Origin: Thiosymbion sp942492625
GTDB taxonomy: Bacteria > Pseudomonadota > Gammaproteobacteria > Chromatiales > Chromatiaceae
Length of the DNA stretch: 64,000 nt
NCBI GenBank assembly: GCA_942492625.1
Contig: CALOFM010000037.1
Location: forward strand, 1 to 64,000
Direction of reading: 5' to 3'
Shown here: one piece after another, positions 1-9,248 of the stretch
Layout of the letters: the number at the start of each line of letters is the position of its first letter
Position numbering within the stretch: position 1 is the stretch's first letter
Made by a program: the position numbers and the translations under genes
The notes under the pieces: model-generated
Seen by the model: only the letters and a program-made list of their open reading frames with translations
What the model was told of the DNA's origin: nothing
Database searches by the model: none

Positions 1-2429
1 CTCCGGCTCTGGTTTTTCCGCGATGGACCTGGACGGCGTTGGCGCCGGCGTGGCCGCCGCTGCCGGAGTTGCCGGCCCTGCTGACTCGCCCTGTGCGGGG
101 GCTGGGCTTGCTGTCTGCGGGCGGGCGCTGCGGCTCCGCGCCTCTTCTGGTGTCTTCGCGGGGGGGAGCCGCGCTCCTGCACCTGCAGCTGCGGAGCTCG
201 TTTCGGGCTTGTGAGCTGCCGGCGACTCTGGTTGGCGGGGCTGCTGCTCGCTTCCCGCCGCCCTTTGCCCGGCCGTTCTCGCCGGGATGCTCTGCGTGCC
301 GCATCTCCAGTCGGTGCCGAGCGGCCGCTCTGGGCGCGCTGGCCGTCCTGGCGGCGACCATCCTCACGGCGTTGCTCGCCGCCCTCTGCGCCCGCGTCCG
401 CGTCCGCCCCGGCGGGGGCTGCACTCGCCGCTTCTGGACCGGTCCCCCGTCTCCGGAGCTGCTCCGTCGGTGGACCCGCGGCGCGCTTCGCCGCCCCTTG
501 CCTGGTTGGTTGCGGGGAGACCTTTGAGCTGAAGTCGACCGGCCCGAGTCCCGCTCCGGACCTGGTGTCCGGGCGGCGACCCCCGGCCGAGGTCTCGTCC
601 CGACGCCGGGACTGACCGCCGCGACGACCTCTGGATGCGCCGTCGGCGGGTTGCTGGGTGGTCCTTTTCCCCGGTGTAGGCTCTTCTTCGGATGTATGCT
701 TGTGCGCCCGCAGGTTGCTCCAAAGCCGCCTAAAAATGCCTTCGGTCCGCCTCCCGGTGCCGGGCGTCTCCTCCGGGCGCTCCGGGCGTTCCGGGCGCTG
801 CGTGGGCGACGGCGCGGGCGCCGACGGGGTAAGTTGCTTGACCGCCGGCTGCTCCAAGCGGCCGGATTCGTCGGGCCGCGCGAAGCTCGGGGTCTCGGAT
901 TCCGACGCGGCAGTCATCTCGTAGCTCGCCTGCTCCTTGGCCACTTTATCCATGTCCTGGTCGCGCAGCCGCTCGATTTGGTACTCAGGTGTATCCAAGT
1001 GCTCGTTGGGTAGGAGGATCACGTCCACGTCCTGGCGTTGCTCGATCTCCAGGATGGTGCGGCGCTTCTCGTTGAGCAGGAAGGTGGCCACATCGACCGG
1101 GAGCTGGGCCAGGATGCGGTGGGTATTCTCCTTCGTCGCCTCCTCTTCGACGATGCGCAGGATGGACAGCGCCAGAGATTCGACGCCCCGAATCGTGCCC
1201 TGACCGCGGCAGCGCGGGCAGACGAGCTGACTCGATTCGCCGAGAGACGGGCGCAGCCGCTGGCGGGACATCTCCAGCAGGCCGAAGCGGGAGATGCGGC
1301 CGAGCTGGACTCGGGCCCGGTCCTGCTTGAGGGCCTCGCGCAAACGATTCTCCACTTCGCGCTGGTTGCGTGCCGGCGTCATGTCGATGAAGTCGATAAC
1401 GAACAGGCCGCCGAGGTCGCGCAATCTGAGCTGGCGGGCAATCTCATCCGCCGCTTCGAGATTCGTGTTGAGGGCCGTCTCCTCGATGTCGGCACCCTTT
1501 GTGGCACGGGCGGAGTTGATGTCGATGGATGTTAGGGCTTCGGTGTGATCGATGACGATGGAGCCGCCGGAGGGGAGCTGCACCCCGCGCTGAAAGGCCG
1601 ACTCGATCTGGCTCTCGATCTGGTAACGGGTAAAAAGCGGCACCTCGTCGTCGTAGAGGCGCAGTTTCTTGAGGTTGTGCGGCATCACCTGGCGGATGAA
1701 CTGGTCCGCCTTCTCGTACATCTTGCGATCGTCCACCACGATCTCGCCGATGTCGGTGCGCAGGTGGTCGCGAATGGAGCGGATGATGACGTCGCTTTCC
1801 TGGTAGATCAGGAAGGGCGCCTTGCGCTCGGCGGCGGACTGCTCGATGGCGCTCCAAAGCTGGGTGAGGTAGTTCAGGTCCCACTGGAGCTCTTCGACGT
1901 TCTTGCCCACGCCGGCGGTGCGAACGATCAGTCCCATGCCCTCCGGGATTTCGAGCTGGCTCATGGCGTCGCGCAGCTCGGAGCGGTCCTGGCCCTCGAT
2001 GCGCCGAGACACGCCGCCGGCGCGGGGATTGTTCGGCATGAGGACCAGGTAGCGCCCTGCCAGGGAGATAAAGGTGGTCAGGGCCGCGCCCTTGTTGCCG
2101 CGCTCTTCCTTGTCGATCTGGATCACGACCTCCTGGCCCTCACGCATCACCTCCTTGATGCTGATGCGGCTGCCGGGCTTGACGGCCTCGGAGTCGAAAT
2201 AGCTGCGAGCGATCTCTTTCAGGGGGAGGAAGCCGTGGCGCTCGCTTCCATAGTCGACGAAAGCCGCCTCGAGGCTTGGCTCGATTCGGGTGATGGTGCC
2301 CTTGTAGATGTTGGCCTTTTTTTGCTCCCGGCCGGGGGCTTCTATGTCAAGATTGAATAGCTTTTGGCCGTCGACGATCGCTACGCGCAACTCTTCCGGC
2401 TGAGTTGCGTTTATCAGCATTCTCTTCAT
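1..2429 (-). CDS. rne: Ribonuclease E, 3' end cut off by window edge
   Basis: Endoribonuclease that starts mRNA decay, processes rRNA and tRNA and scaffolds the degradosome at the inner membrane. The start is the ATG at 2429, behind an AGGAAG ribosome-binding site, and opens MKRMLINATQPEELRV, almost the E. coli N-terminus. The S1 domain follows (IYKGTITRIEPSLEAAFVDYG), then the DNase I-like catalytic part with VIDFIDM and the zinc link CPRCRGQG (about residue 400). From about residue 520 the protein turns into a low-complexity Arg/Pro/Ala/Gln-rich tail, as expected of the degradosome scaffold half. The frame is open to base 1, so the C-terminus lies outside the window. Divergent from rluC, as in E. 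coli. Identity is very secure. Confidence 0.97.
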   Translation of the reverse strand, partial: MKRMLINATQPEELRVAIVDGQKLFNLDIEAPGREQKKANIYKGTITRIEPSLEAAFVDYGSERHGFLPLKEIARSYFDSEAVKPGSRISIKEVMREGQEVVIQIDKEERGNKGAALTTFISLAGRYLVLMPNNPRAGGVSRRIEGQDRSELRDAMSQLEIPEGMGLIVRTAGVGKNVEELQWDLNYLTQLWSAIEQSAAERKAPFLIYQESDVIIRSIRDHLRTDIGEIVVDDRKMYEKADQFIRQVMPHNLKKLRLYDDEVPLFTRYQIESQIESAFQRGVQLPSGGSIVIDHTEALTSIDINSARATKGADIEETALNTNLEAADEIARQLRLRDLGGLFVIDFIDMTPARNQREVENRLREALKQDRARVQLGRISRFGLLEMSRQRLRPSLGESSQLVCPRCRGQGTIRGVESLALSILRIVEEEATKENTHRILAQLPVDVATFLLNEKRRTILEIEQRQDVDVILLPNEHLDTPEYQIERLRDQDMDKVAKEQASYEMTAASESETPSFARPDESGRLEQPAVKQLTPSAPAPSPTQRPERPERPEETPGTGRRTEGIFRRLWSNLRAHKHTSEEEPTPGKRTTQQPADGASRGRRGGQSRRRDETSAGGRRPDTRSGAGLGPVDFSSKVSPQPTRQGAAKRAAGPPTEQLRRRGTGPEAASAAPAGADADAGAEGGEQRREDGRRQDGQRAQSGRSAPTGDAARRASRRERPGKGRREASSSPANQSRRQLTSPKRAPQLQVQERGSPPRRHQKRRGAAAPARRQQAQPPHRASQQGRQLRQRRPRRRQRRPGPSRKNQSR

Positions 2430-2961
2430 GTCTTCCTGTCTCGCAATGCGGCGCGTACCCGCGTGGCTGCTCGCCCGCAGGCGGACCGGGGCGGCGCTGG
2501 CAGTCGGCTTCGCGGCACGGTGCATGACCGCTCCTCGCGGCCGCGCAGGGCCGACGCTGGCCCGGGACGCTGCGCGGGCACGCGCGATTATTCTGTTTCG
2601 TTACGGCTGCCCACTCGGGCAGACCGCGTATATCGGACCCCGGAGAACCGGGATGTCCTGCTAACCTTGGTCGGTTGAAGCGCACTAAAGGGCGCTCATC
2701 GATGCGTTGCTTCGACCAATGTGACCTGTCCGGGCCGTCTCGGTGTACAATCCTCGCTCGTCTGGTGAGGCGCTGAAGTGCGTCGGCAGGCAATCGCCGC
2801 GCGGGAGAGAGTGTCAGGTCGTCGAGGGATTGCACCCGAGGGCGCAACGCCGCGGAAAAGGCATCGGGAACGCTTTTCTCGCCCGTAAACGGTACCGCCC
2901 CGAACCAGGCCGCTGAACAACGCAAGCCTGCAATAGTATCAGCGAACATCCACTGCATCAA
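2430..2961. promoter_or_regulatory. rne-rluC divergent intergenic region with rne leader
   Basis: About 530 bases separate the divergent starts of rne and rluC, and no convincing gene is present. In E. coli the same interval holds a long structured rne 5' leader through which RNase E controls its own mRNA, so a leader of that kind is expected here by analogy. A TACAAT hexamer near 2745 is a possible -10 element for rluC on the plus strand. I could not fold the leader by eye. Confidence 0.5.
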
Positions 2962-3960
2962 TTGAGCCCCGGTTTTCCAAGCCCCGTGTCGACCCCGGAA
3001 TCCAGATCAGCGGCGTCAACCGTTTCGGTCGAGATCGTTCAGGTCGACGGCGCGCAGGAGGGTCAGCGCATCGACAACTTCCTTATGGCGCGCGTCAAAG
3101 GCGTACCCCGTAGTCACCTTTACCGGGTCCTGCGGCGGGGGGAGGTACGGGTCAACAAGGGCCGGGTCAAGCCAAGCTACCGTTTGCAGTCCGGTGACCT
3201 GGTGCGGATTCCGCCCATGCGGGTGGCCGAGCCGTCGGACCCCGGAATCCCACCGCGAGTGTTTTTGCGGCGTCTGGAATCGGCGGTGCTCTACGAGGAC
3301 GAGCGCCTCGTCGCTTTGAACAAGCCATCGGGAATGGCGGTGCACGGGGGCAGCGGCCTGAGCTGGGGACTGATCGAGGCCATGCGCACCCTGCGGCCCA
3401 AGGCCAAGGAGCTGGAGCTGGTGCATCGCCTCGACCGCGAGACCTCCGGCTGTTTGTTGCTGAGCAAGCGGCGCAGCGCACTGCGGGATCTGCACCGTAT
3501 GATTCGTGAGAACGCCGTGGACAAGCGCTACCTGGCGTTGCTCGCCGGGCGCCTGCCCCAACCGGAGCTGTGGGTGGATGCACCCTTGCGCAAGAATTCG
3601 CTGCGCAGCGGTGAACGGGTGGTCCGGGTCGACCGGGAGGCGGGGAAGGCGGCACGAACCCTGTTCCGGCGCGTGCGCCGGCTCGGGGACTTCACCCTAG
3701 TGGAGGCCCGACTGATCACCGGGCGTACCCACCAGATCCGCGTGCACGCTGCACATCTGGGCGCCCCGGTTGCCGGGGACGAGAAGTACGGCGATGCCGA
3801 GGCGAATCGGCGCCTGCGTTCTTTGGGGCTCAAGCGCTTGTTTTTACACGCCAGCGCCCTGATTTTTCAGCCCCAACACATTGCGCATCCACTGCGCGTC
3901 GAGGCCACTCTGCCAACCGAGCTCGAAGCCGTGATCGCTGCGCTGGAAAAGGACCTATGA
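2962..3960 (+). CDS. rluC: 23S rRNA pseudouridine synthase RluC
   Basis: Converts specific uridines of 23S rRNA (955, 2504 and 2580 in E. coli) to pseudouridine. An S4 RNA-binding domain lies at about residues 33-90 (QRIDNFL, GEVRVNKGRVKP). The catalytic RluA-family domain follows, with HRLDRETSG at 155-163 and D158 as the nucleophile, and a GRTHQIRVH motif. The start is uncertain: the frame can open at TTG 2962 or GTG 2986, neither with a clear Shine-Dalgarno, and both give an N-terminal extension relative to E. coli RluC. The stop overlaps the next gene by four bases (ATGA), so rluC, the HAD phosphatase and sppA form a translationally coupled operon. Confidence 0.95.
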   Translation: MSPGFPSPVSTPESRSAASTVSVEIVQVDGAQEGQRIDNFLMARVKGVPRSHLYRVLRRGEVRVNKGRVKPSYRLQSGDLVRIPPMRVAEPSDPGIPPRVFLRRLESAVLYEDERLVALNKPSGMAVHGGSGLSWGLIEAMRTLRPKAKELELVHRLDRETSGCLLLSKRRSALRDLHRMIRENAVDKRYLALLAGRLPQPELWVDAPLRKNSLRSGERVVRVDREAGKAARTLFRRVRRLGDFTLVEARLITGRTHQIRVHAAHLGAPVAGDEKYGDAEANRRLRSLGLKRLFLHASALIFQPQHIAHPLRVEATLPTELEAVIAALEKDL

Positions 3961-4616
3961 GCTTCAAATTGATCGTATTCGACTGGGACGGGACCCTCAT
4001 GGACTCGGAGGCCAAGATCGTCGCCTGCATTCAGACAGCCTTCGACGACGTGGGGGAGCTGCCGCCGAGCCGAGATGCCTCGCGCAACATCATTGGACTC
4101 GGACTCTCAGAAGCCATGGCGGAGCTCTGGCCGGAGGCCGACGAGATTCAGAGGGACCGCGTCATCGAGCGCTATCGTCACCACTTCCTCAGTGCAAACG
4201 AGACCCCCTCGACCCTGTTTCCGGGTGCGCGGGAGCTGGTGGACTGGCTTTCGGCAAACGGCTACCTGCTGGCAGTTGCCACCGGCAAGAGCCGGCGGGG
4301 CCTGGCGATGGCCCTGGAAGGCACCGGCCTCGGGGATCGGTTTCACGCCACCCGTTGCGCCGACGAGACTTTCTCCAAGCCCCATCCCGAGATGTTGCTG
4401 CAGATCATGGACGAGCTGGGTGTGCGCGGGTCGGACACGCTGATGGTGGGAGATACAGAGTACGACCTGCAGATGGCACAGAACGCGGGTGCCAGCGCGC
4501 TGGCGGTCTGCTACGGGGTCCATGAGCGCGAGCGGCTGCTCAAGCACCGGCCCCTTGATTGCCTGGAGACCTTGGACGAGATGCGTCCCTGGCTTGCGCG
4601 GAGCATCGCCGTATGA
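3957..4616 (+). CDS. HAD-IA family phosphatase (phosphoglycolate phosphatase-like)
   Basis: Haloacid-dehalogenase superfamily hydrolase of 219 residues, probably acting on a small phosphorylated metabolite in the cytosol. Motif I is FDWDGT (D9 nucleophile, D11 acid/base), motif II lies in AVATGKS, the motif III lysine in SKPHPEM, and motif IV is MVGDTEYD. A helical cap is inserted between motifs I and II. The ATG overlaps the rluC stop by four bases, and its own stop overlaps the sppA start in the same way. This gene position beside rluC is common in Gammaproteobacteria. The substrate cannot be read from the sequence; Gph and pyrophosphatase-like HADs look alike at this level. Confidence 0.88.
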   Translation: MSFKLIVFDWDGTLMDSEAKIVACIQTAFDDVGELPPSRDASRNIIGLGLSEAMAELWPEADEIQRDRVIERYRHHFLSANETPSTLFPGARELVDWLSANGYLLAVATGKSRRGLAMALEGTGLGDRFHATRCADETFSKPHPEMLLQIMDELGVRGSDTLMVGDTEYDLQMAQNAGASALAVCYGVHERERLLKHRPLDCLETLDEMRPWLARSIAV

Positions 4617-5599
4617 AGCTGAAATTCTGGAAAAAGAGCGAGCCCCAGCCGGGCCCGGGCGACGCAGACTGGGAGAAGGCGCTGGTAAACCGGGTGGTGC
4701 TCGACCACCTCGACGAGCGCAAGCGCAGCCGGCGTTGGGGCATCCTGTTCAAGCTGCTGACCTTCGCGTATCTGACTTTTCTTCTGGTGCTGCTATGGCC
4801 GGACGGTTTTATCGAGAGCGTCAAGAAGAGCGAGGAGCACACTGCCCTGGTGGAGGTCAAAGGCGTAATCGCCCCGGAGACCAACGCCAGTGCGGACCGG
4901 ATCGTCACCGCGCTGCGCAAGGCCTACGAGGACGAGAACACAAAGGGCATTATCCTGCGCATCAACAGCCCCGGCGGCAGCCCGGTGCAGGCGGGATACA
5001 TCAACGACGAGATCAAGCGCCTGCGCGAGGAGCACCCGGATATCCCGGTCTATGCGGTGGCGGCGGACCTATGCGCCTCCGGCGGCTACTACATCGCCGT
5101 GGCCGCGGACGAGATCTACGTGGACAAGGCGAGCCTGGTGGGCTCCATCGGCGTGCGTATCGGCACCTTCGGTTTCGTCGACGCAATACAGGAGCTGGGA
5201 ATCGAACGCCGCCTGCTTACGGCGGGGCAGAACAAGGGGATCCTGGATCCCTTCTCGCCCCTGCCCGAGGATCAGAAGGCTTTCGTGCAGATCGTGCTGG
5301 ATCGGCTGCATCAGCAGTTTATCGGTGAAGTCAAGGAGGGCAGGGGAGACCGCCTCAAGGGTGGGGACGAGCTGTTCAGCGGGCTCTTCTGGAGCGGCGA
5401 GGAAAGCGTGGCCCTCGGTCTGGCCGACGGGCTCGGCAGCAGCGGCTACGTGGCACGCGAGCTGATCGGGGCCGAGGAGGTCGTCGAGTTCAGCGCCAAG
5501 AAAGACCTGCTGGAACGCTTCGCCGATCGTCTGGGGGCCTCGATTGCCGACTCGATCCTGCGTATGACAGGTGCTGGTGCTTACCCGGTTGCGCGTTGA
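4613..5599 (+). CDS. sppA: S49 family signal peptide peptidase, short SppA form
   Basis: Membrane-anchored serine protease that degrades cleaved signal peptides. The ATG at 4613 overlaps the upstream stop (ATGA); a longer frame upstream only repeats the preceding gene. The 328-residue product has a charged N-terminus, one transmembrane segment (about 43-62) and a periplasmic S49 domain. The nucleophile is S156 in CASGGYY. K208 in LTAGQNKG is the likely general base; its 52-residue spacing from the serine is the spacing known for the short Bacillus SppA dyad. It is about half the length of E. coli SppA, as is normal for the short class. Last gene of the rluC operon. Confidence 0.92.
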   Translation: MKLKFWKKSEPQPGPGDADWEKALVNRVVLDHLDERKRSRRWGILFKLLTFAYLTFLLVLLWPDGFIESVKKSEEHTALVEVKGVIAPETNASADRIVTALRKAYEDENTKGIILRINSPGGSPVQAGYINDEIKRLREEHPDIPVYAVAADLCASGGYYIAVAADEIYVDKASLVGSIGVRIGTFGFVDAIQELGIERRLLTAGQNKGILDPFSPLPEDQKAFVQIVLDRLHQQFIGEVKEGRGDRLKGGDELFSGLFWSGEESVALGLADGLGSSGYVARELIGAEEVVEFSAKKDLLERFADRLGASIADSILRMTGAGAYPVAR

Positions 5600-5653
5600 G
5601 GGGAGACGAGCCTTCTTGGTCTTTGCCGCGGGCGAACAGGTCCGGCAGCTTCT

Positions 5654-5697
5654 TGTAGGCGCCCTTTGCACATAGGGCGCTCAGCCCCGCTCCTACG
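5654..5697. repeat. REP-like extragenic palindrome
   Basis: Between the convergent ends of sppA and yceF lies a nested palindrome: GCGCCCT/AGGGCGC arms (5659-5665 and 5674-5680) inside outer GTAGG/CCTAC arms (5655-5659 and 5692-5696). On the minus strand it contains GTAGGAGCGGGGCT, a motif typical of REP elements in many Gammaproteobacteria. It may also act as a transcriptional boundary. A REP-transposase remnant is found at 60519. Confidence 0.55.
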
Positions 5698-5717
5698 GGG
5701 TGGCGTTGGCCTCGCGC

Positions 5718-6320
5718 TCAGTCGGCACTCCCTGGCGCCAGCAGGTCTATCCCCTCGGATTCCAACATAGCGATCAACCGAATCAGCGGAAGCCCGATGA
5801 GTGCGTTGGGGTCATCGCCCTCCAGGCGCTCGAACAGCGCGATGCCGAGCCCCTCGGACTTAAAGCTACCCGCGCAGTTGAGAGGCTGCTCCCGGTCCAC
5901 ATAACCCCGGATCTGCGCAGGCGAAAGCCGGCGGAAATGGACGCGGAAGGGCTCGCAACATGCCTGTGCGCGCCCCGTGGCGCTGTTGAGCAGGCAAAGG
6001 CCTGTGTAGAAAACGACCTCCCGCCCGGACGCCCGCGCAAGCTGCTCGATCGCCCGCTCCCGGCTCCCGGGCTTGCCGAGCACCAGTTCATCGATGCAGG
6101 CGGCCTGGTCAGAGCCGATGATGACTGCGTGGGAGTGGGTCTGGGCCACTGCCCTTGCCTTGGCCTCCGCCAGCCGTCGGACCAGATTCTTCGGCGGCTC
6201 TCCGGGCAGTCGGGACTCGTCCACATTGGGAGAGGCGATGGTGAATGCAAACCCGAGTCTTTCGAGCAGGGCTCGTCGATAGGGGGAAGTGGAGGCCAGG
6301 ATTAGCGGCGGATGGGGCAT
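5718..6320 (-). CDS. yceF: Maf-type nucleotide pyrophosphatase, YceF subfamily
   Basis: House-cleaning pyrophosphatase that hydrolyses non-canonical NTPs; the YceF subfamily prefers m7GTP. The start is the ATG at 6320, giving MPHPPLILASTSPYRR; the frame extends further upstream but with no family similarity. The product of 200 residues is the family length. Signatures are the ASTSPYRR phosphate loop at 9-16, the GSDQ motif with its catalytic Asp, and the C-terminal CAGSFKSEG/LFERLEGDDPN block, which matches E. coli YceF closely. Convergent with sppA. In many Gammaproteobacteria yceF sits near rluC, as here. Confidence 0.95.
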   Translation of the reverse strand: MPHPPLILASTSPYRRALLERLGFAFTIASPNVDESRLPGEPPKNLVRRLAEAKARAVAQTHSHAVIIGSDQAACIDELVLGKPGSRERAIEQLARASGREVVFYTGLCLLNSATGRAQACCEPFRVHFRRLSPAQIRGYVDREQPLNCAGSFKSEGLGIALFERLEGDDPNALIGLPLIRLIAMLESEGIDLLAPGSAD

Positions 6321-6392
6321 GATGCGTGTAATCTTGGGTTGGAGCAAAGCTGGCGTTTCATTCGTTTCATCCGTAGTTGATCTCCTTAGTAT

Positions 6393-7274
6393 GTGTCCAA
6401 CGCTGCTTCTGTGAGCCATTCCTTCGCCAACCCCGAATCTGGCTTTCTTGCGCTGGCTGCTTTTTTGCTCGCCGCCGTGACCTCCACCGCGGGCGTTTCT
6501 GGAGCCTTCCTGCTTCTTCCGTTGCAGATCTGGGTGCTGGGCGTTGCAGGTCCCGCGGTGACTGCTACGAACCTGCTCTACAACCTGGTGGCCACGCCAG
6601 GCGGCGTGTACCGGTATTTCAGTGAAGGGCGCATGCTCTGGATCATGGCGGCTCTCGTCGCGTTGGGCTCCCTGCCGGGGATGCTGGCCGGGTACTGGCT
6701 TCGGGTACATTACCTGGCCGGGCTCGGGCGGTTTCGCTGGGTCGTCGGTTGCGTCCTGGCGCTGATAGGAGCTCGCATGCTGTTGGAGGCGATCAAGCGC
6801 TCGGGGCCGGGGGGCGACTTTGTCCGAGGTGCGGGCGTCGTTCCCGTTGGGCTGACGAGGGGGCGGATCGGTTTCTCATACGCGGGGGAGGACTACCAGG
6901 TGCGGCTCTGGCCATTGCTGGGGCTGTCCGCTGCGACGGGGCTGGTGGGCGGCGTCTATGGGATCGGCGGTGGTGCGGTGATCGCTCCCTTCCTGATCTG
7001 GTTGTTCCGGCTGCCCGTGCACGCGATCGCGGGCGCGTCGCTGGGTGCCACCTTCCTGTCCTCTGCGGCGGGCGTGGCTCTGTACTGGACCCTGCCGGCG
7101 CCCGACGGTATTTCCGCCGTGCCGAACTGGGGGCTGGGCCTGCTGATGGGCCTCGGCGGATTGGCGGGGACCTACATGGGCGCGAGCCTGCAAAGTCACG
7201 TGCCACAGAAGACACTCAAGGCGTTGCTCGGAGTCGTCTCTTTGCTTGCGGGCGTGCGATTTCTTCTCGCGTGA
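6393..7274 (+). CDS. TauE/SafE family sulfite exporter-like permease
   Basis: Inner-membrane permease of the TauE/SafE family, which exports sulfite, sulfoacetate or related organosulfur anions. About 290 residues form eight hydrophobic helices arranged as two related halves; the second half opens with GLVGGVYGIGGGAVIAPFL, the glycine-rich family signature. The start is uncertain: GTG 6393 gives the longest product, and GTG 6411 is an alternative that still leaves the first helix intact. It stands alone, divergent from yceF and convergent with ftsH. In a sulfur oxidiser, sulfite or sulfonate efflux is a reasonable role, but the substrate is inferred only from the family. Confidence 0.85.
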   Translation: MSNAASVSHSFANPESGFLALAAFLLAAVTSTAGVSGAFLLLPLQIWVLGVAGPAVTATNLLYNLVATPGGVYRYFSEGRMLWIMAALVALGSLPGMLAGYWLRVHYLAGLGRFRWVVGCVLALIGARMLLEAIKRSGPGGDFVRGAGVVPVGLTRGRIGFSYAGEDYQVRLWPLLGLSAATGLVGGVYGIGGGAVIAPFLIWLFRLPVHAIAGASLGATFLSSAAGVALYWTLPAPDGISAVPNWGLGLLMGLGGLAGTYMGASLQSHVPQKTLKALLGVVSLLAGVRFLLA

Positions 7275-7322
7275 AGAAACCGGATGGTCGGTACAGCCGC
7301 TAGAGCGCTAGCGGCTATCCTC

Positions 7323-9248
7323 TCAATGCTCGCCCAAGGGCCCTCCGACCACGGGCCTCTCGCCGCGACGGCCATCGCCGCCTCGTCCCTGGCCGCTGTC
7401 GGAGCGCGAATCCGGCTCGCCGCCTTCGCCCTCCGGTGGCTGTACGGGACGGCCTTCCATGATGTCGTCGATTTGCTCCAGCGAGATGGTCTCGTACTGC
7501 ATCAGCGCTTCGGCCATGGCGTGCAGCTTTTCTCGGTTCTCCTCCAGAATCCGCTCGGCCCGCTCGTAGTTGCGGTCGATGATGGCGCGTGTCTCCCTGT
7601 CGATTTGCCGCGCCGTCTCGGAGGAGATCTGCTGTTGCTGGGCCACGGCGCGGCCGAGGAACACCTCTCCCTCGTTCTCGGAGTACGTGAGGGGGCTCAT
7701 GCCCTCGGACAGGCCGAAGCGCGTGACCATGTCGCGTGCAATCGCCGTGGCGCGCTCGATGTCGTTGGAGGCTCCGGTCGTGACCGCGTCGGGGCCGAGG
7801 ATCATCTGCTCCGCCAGCCTCCCGCCAAACAGGCTGGAGATCTGGCTCTCCAGGTAACGTTTGGTCAAGGTGTAGCGGTCGCGCTCGGGCAGGAACAGGG
7901 TTACTCCCAGGGCCCGGCCGCGGGGGATGATGCTGACCTTGTGAACGGGATCGTGCTCCGGCACCAAGCGGCCGACGATGGCGTGACCCGCCTCGTGGTA
8001 GGCGGTGAGCCTTTTCTCGTCCTCGGACATCACCATGCTCCGGCGCTCGGCGCCCATCATAATCTTGTCCTTGGCCTTCTCGAACGTCTCCATGGTCACT
8101 TGGCTTTCGTCTGCACGAGCGGCGAAGAGGGCCGCCTCGTTCACCAGGTTTGCCAAGTCGGCGCCGGAGAAGCCCGGTGTCCCGCGGGCGATCGTCCGGG
8201 GCTCCACGTCGTTCGCTACGGGTACCTTGCGCATGTGAACTTCCAGGATGGCCGCCCGGCCCGCGAGATCGGGCAGGGCCACTACCACTTGGCGGTCGAA
8301 ACGCCCAGGCCTCAACAGGGCCGGATCCAGCACGTCCGGCCGGTTGGTGGCGGCAACCACGATGATGCCTTCGTTGCCGGCGAAGCCGTCCATCGCGACC
8401 AGGAGCTGGTTGAGGGTCTGCTCGCGCTCGTCGTGTCCGCCTCCGAAACCGGCGCCTCGGCGCCGTCCGACCGCGTCGATCTCGTCGATGAATACGATGC
8501 AGGGGGCCTGTTTCTTGGCCTGCTCGAACAGGTCGCGTACGCGCGAGGCGCCGACACCGACGAACATCTCCACGAAGTCCGAGCCGGAGATGCTGAAAAA
8601 TGGCACCTTCGCCTCGCCGGCAATGGCGCGGGCGAGCAGCGTCTTCCCGGTACCGGGCGGGCCGACCATCAGCACGCCGCGCGGAATGCGTCCGCCCAGG
8701 CTGTTGAATTTTTGCGGATTCCGCAGAAACTCGACCAGCTCCGAAACCTCTTCCTTGGCCTCCTCGACGCCGGCCACGTCCTGCATGGTCACTTTGACCT
8801 CACCCTCTGCGTGCTGGCGGGCACGGCTCTTGCCGAAGTTGAAAAGGCCCCCGTTTCCGCCGCCCATGTTTCGGCGCATGAACCAGATCCAGACCCCTAT
8901 GAGGAGCAGGAAGGGGAACCAGGACATCAGGATCTGCACCAGGACGCCCGGCTTTTCCGGAGCCGTGGCTCGGATGGTCACGCCGGCGTTGATCAGATCT
9001 CCGACAAGGCCGGCGTCGCCCGGATTGTAGGTCTCGAAGTAGGATCCGTCGGTGCGCGTGCCCTTGATAGTCCCTTCCTGGATGGTCACCTCAGCGACAG
9101 CACCCGTGGATAGCTCGTCCAGCAGCTCGCTGTAGCTGATCTTGGAGCTGCCTCGCGTGGATTCTGCCGGATTGAACCCGCTGAGCAATGTAATCAACCA
9201 GAGGGATGCCGCGATCCAGATGATGATGGTCAGAGGCTGGAACTTCAT
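7323..9248 (-). CDS. ftsH: ATP-dependent zinc metalloprotease FtsH
   Basis: Membrane-bound AAA+ protease that extracts and degrades membrane and short-lived cytosolic proteins. The 641 residues show the full architecture: TM1 at about 7-24, a periplasmic domain, TM2 at about 105-124, Walker A GPPGTGKT (196-203), Walker B IVFIDEID (251-258), the SRH ending in RPGRFDR, and zinc site HEAGH (418-422). The tail is Gly/Arg/Ser-rich. The start ATG at 9248 opens directly into TM1. In most Gammaproteobacteria ftsH follows rlmE and precedes folP; here neither is adjacent, so this may be an additional paralogue. Confidence 0.96.
   Translation of the reverse strand: MKFQPLTIIIWIAASLWLITLLSGFNPAESTRGSSKISYSELLDELSTGAVAEVTIQEGTIKGTRTDGSYFETYNPGDAGLVGDLINAGVTIRATAPEKPGVLVQILMSWFPFLLLIGVWIWFMRRNMGGGNGGLFNFGKSRARQHAEGEVKVTMQDVAGVEEAKEEVSELVEFLRNPQKFNSLGGRIPRGVLMVGPPGTGKTLLARAIAGEAKVPFFSISGSDFVEMFVGVGASRVRDLFEQAKKQAPCIVFIDEIDAVGRRRGAGFGGGHDEREQTLNQLLVAMDGFAGNEGIIVVAATNRPDVLDPALLRPGRFDRQVVVALPDLAGRAAILEVHMRKVPVANDVEPRTIARGTPGFSGADLANLVNEAALFAARADESQVTMETFEKAKDKIMMGAERRSMVMSEDEKRLTAYHEAGHAIVGRLVPEHDPVHKVSIIPRGRALGVTLFLPERDRYTLTKRYLESQISSLFGGRLAEQMILGPDAVTTGASNDIERATAIARDMVTRFGLSEGMSPLTYSENEGEVFLGRAVAQQQQISSETARQIDRETRAIIDRNYERAERILEENREKLHAMAEALMQYETISLEQIDDIMEGRPVQPPEGEGGEPDSRSDSGQGRGGDGRRGERPVVGGPLGEH

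Noticed and set aside
1545..2360. A 271-codon plus-strand frame opposite rne
   Set aside because: Antisense of the RNase E catalytic region; composition typical of an antisense shadow.
7284..9113. A 609-codon open frame on the plus strand opposite ftsH
   Set aside because: It is the mirror of the FtsH gene in GC-rich DNA; its translation is His/Val/Leu-rich with no domain, whereas FtsH is perfect.
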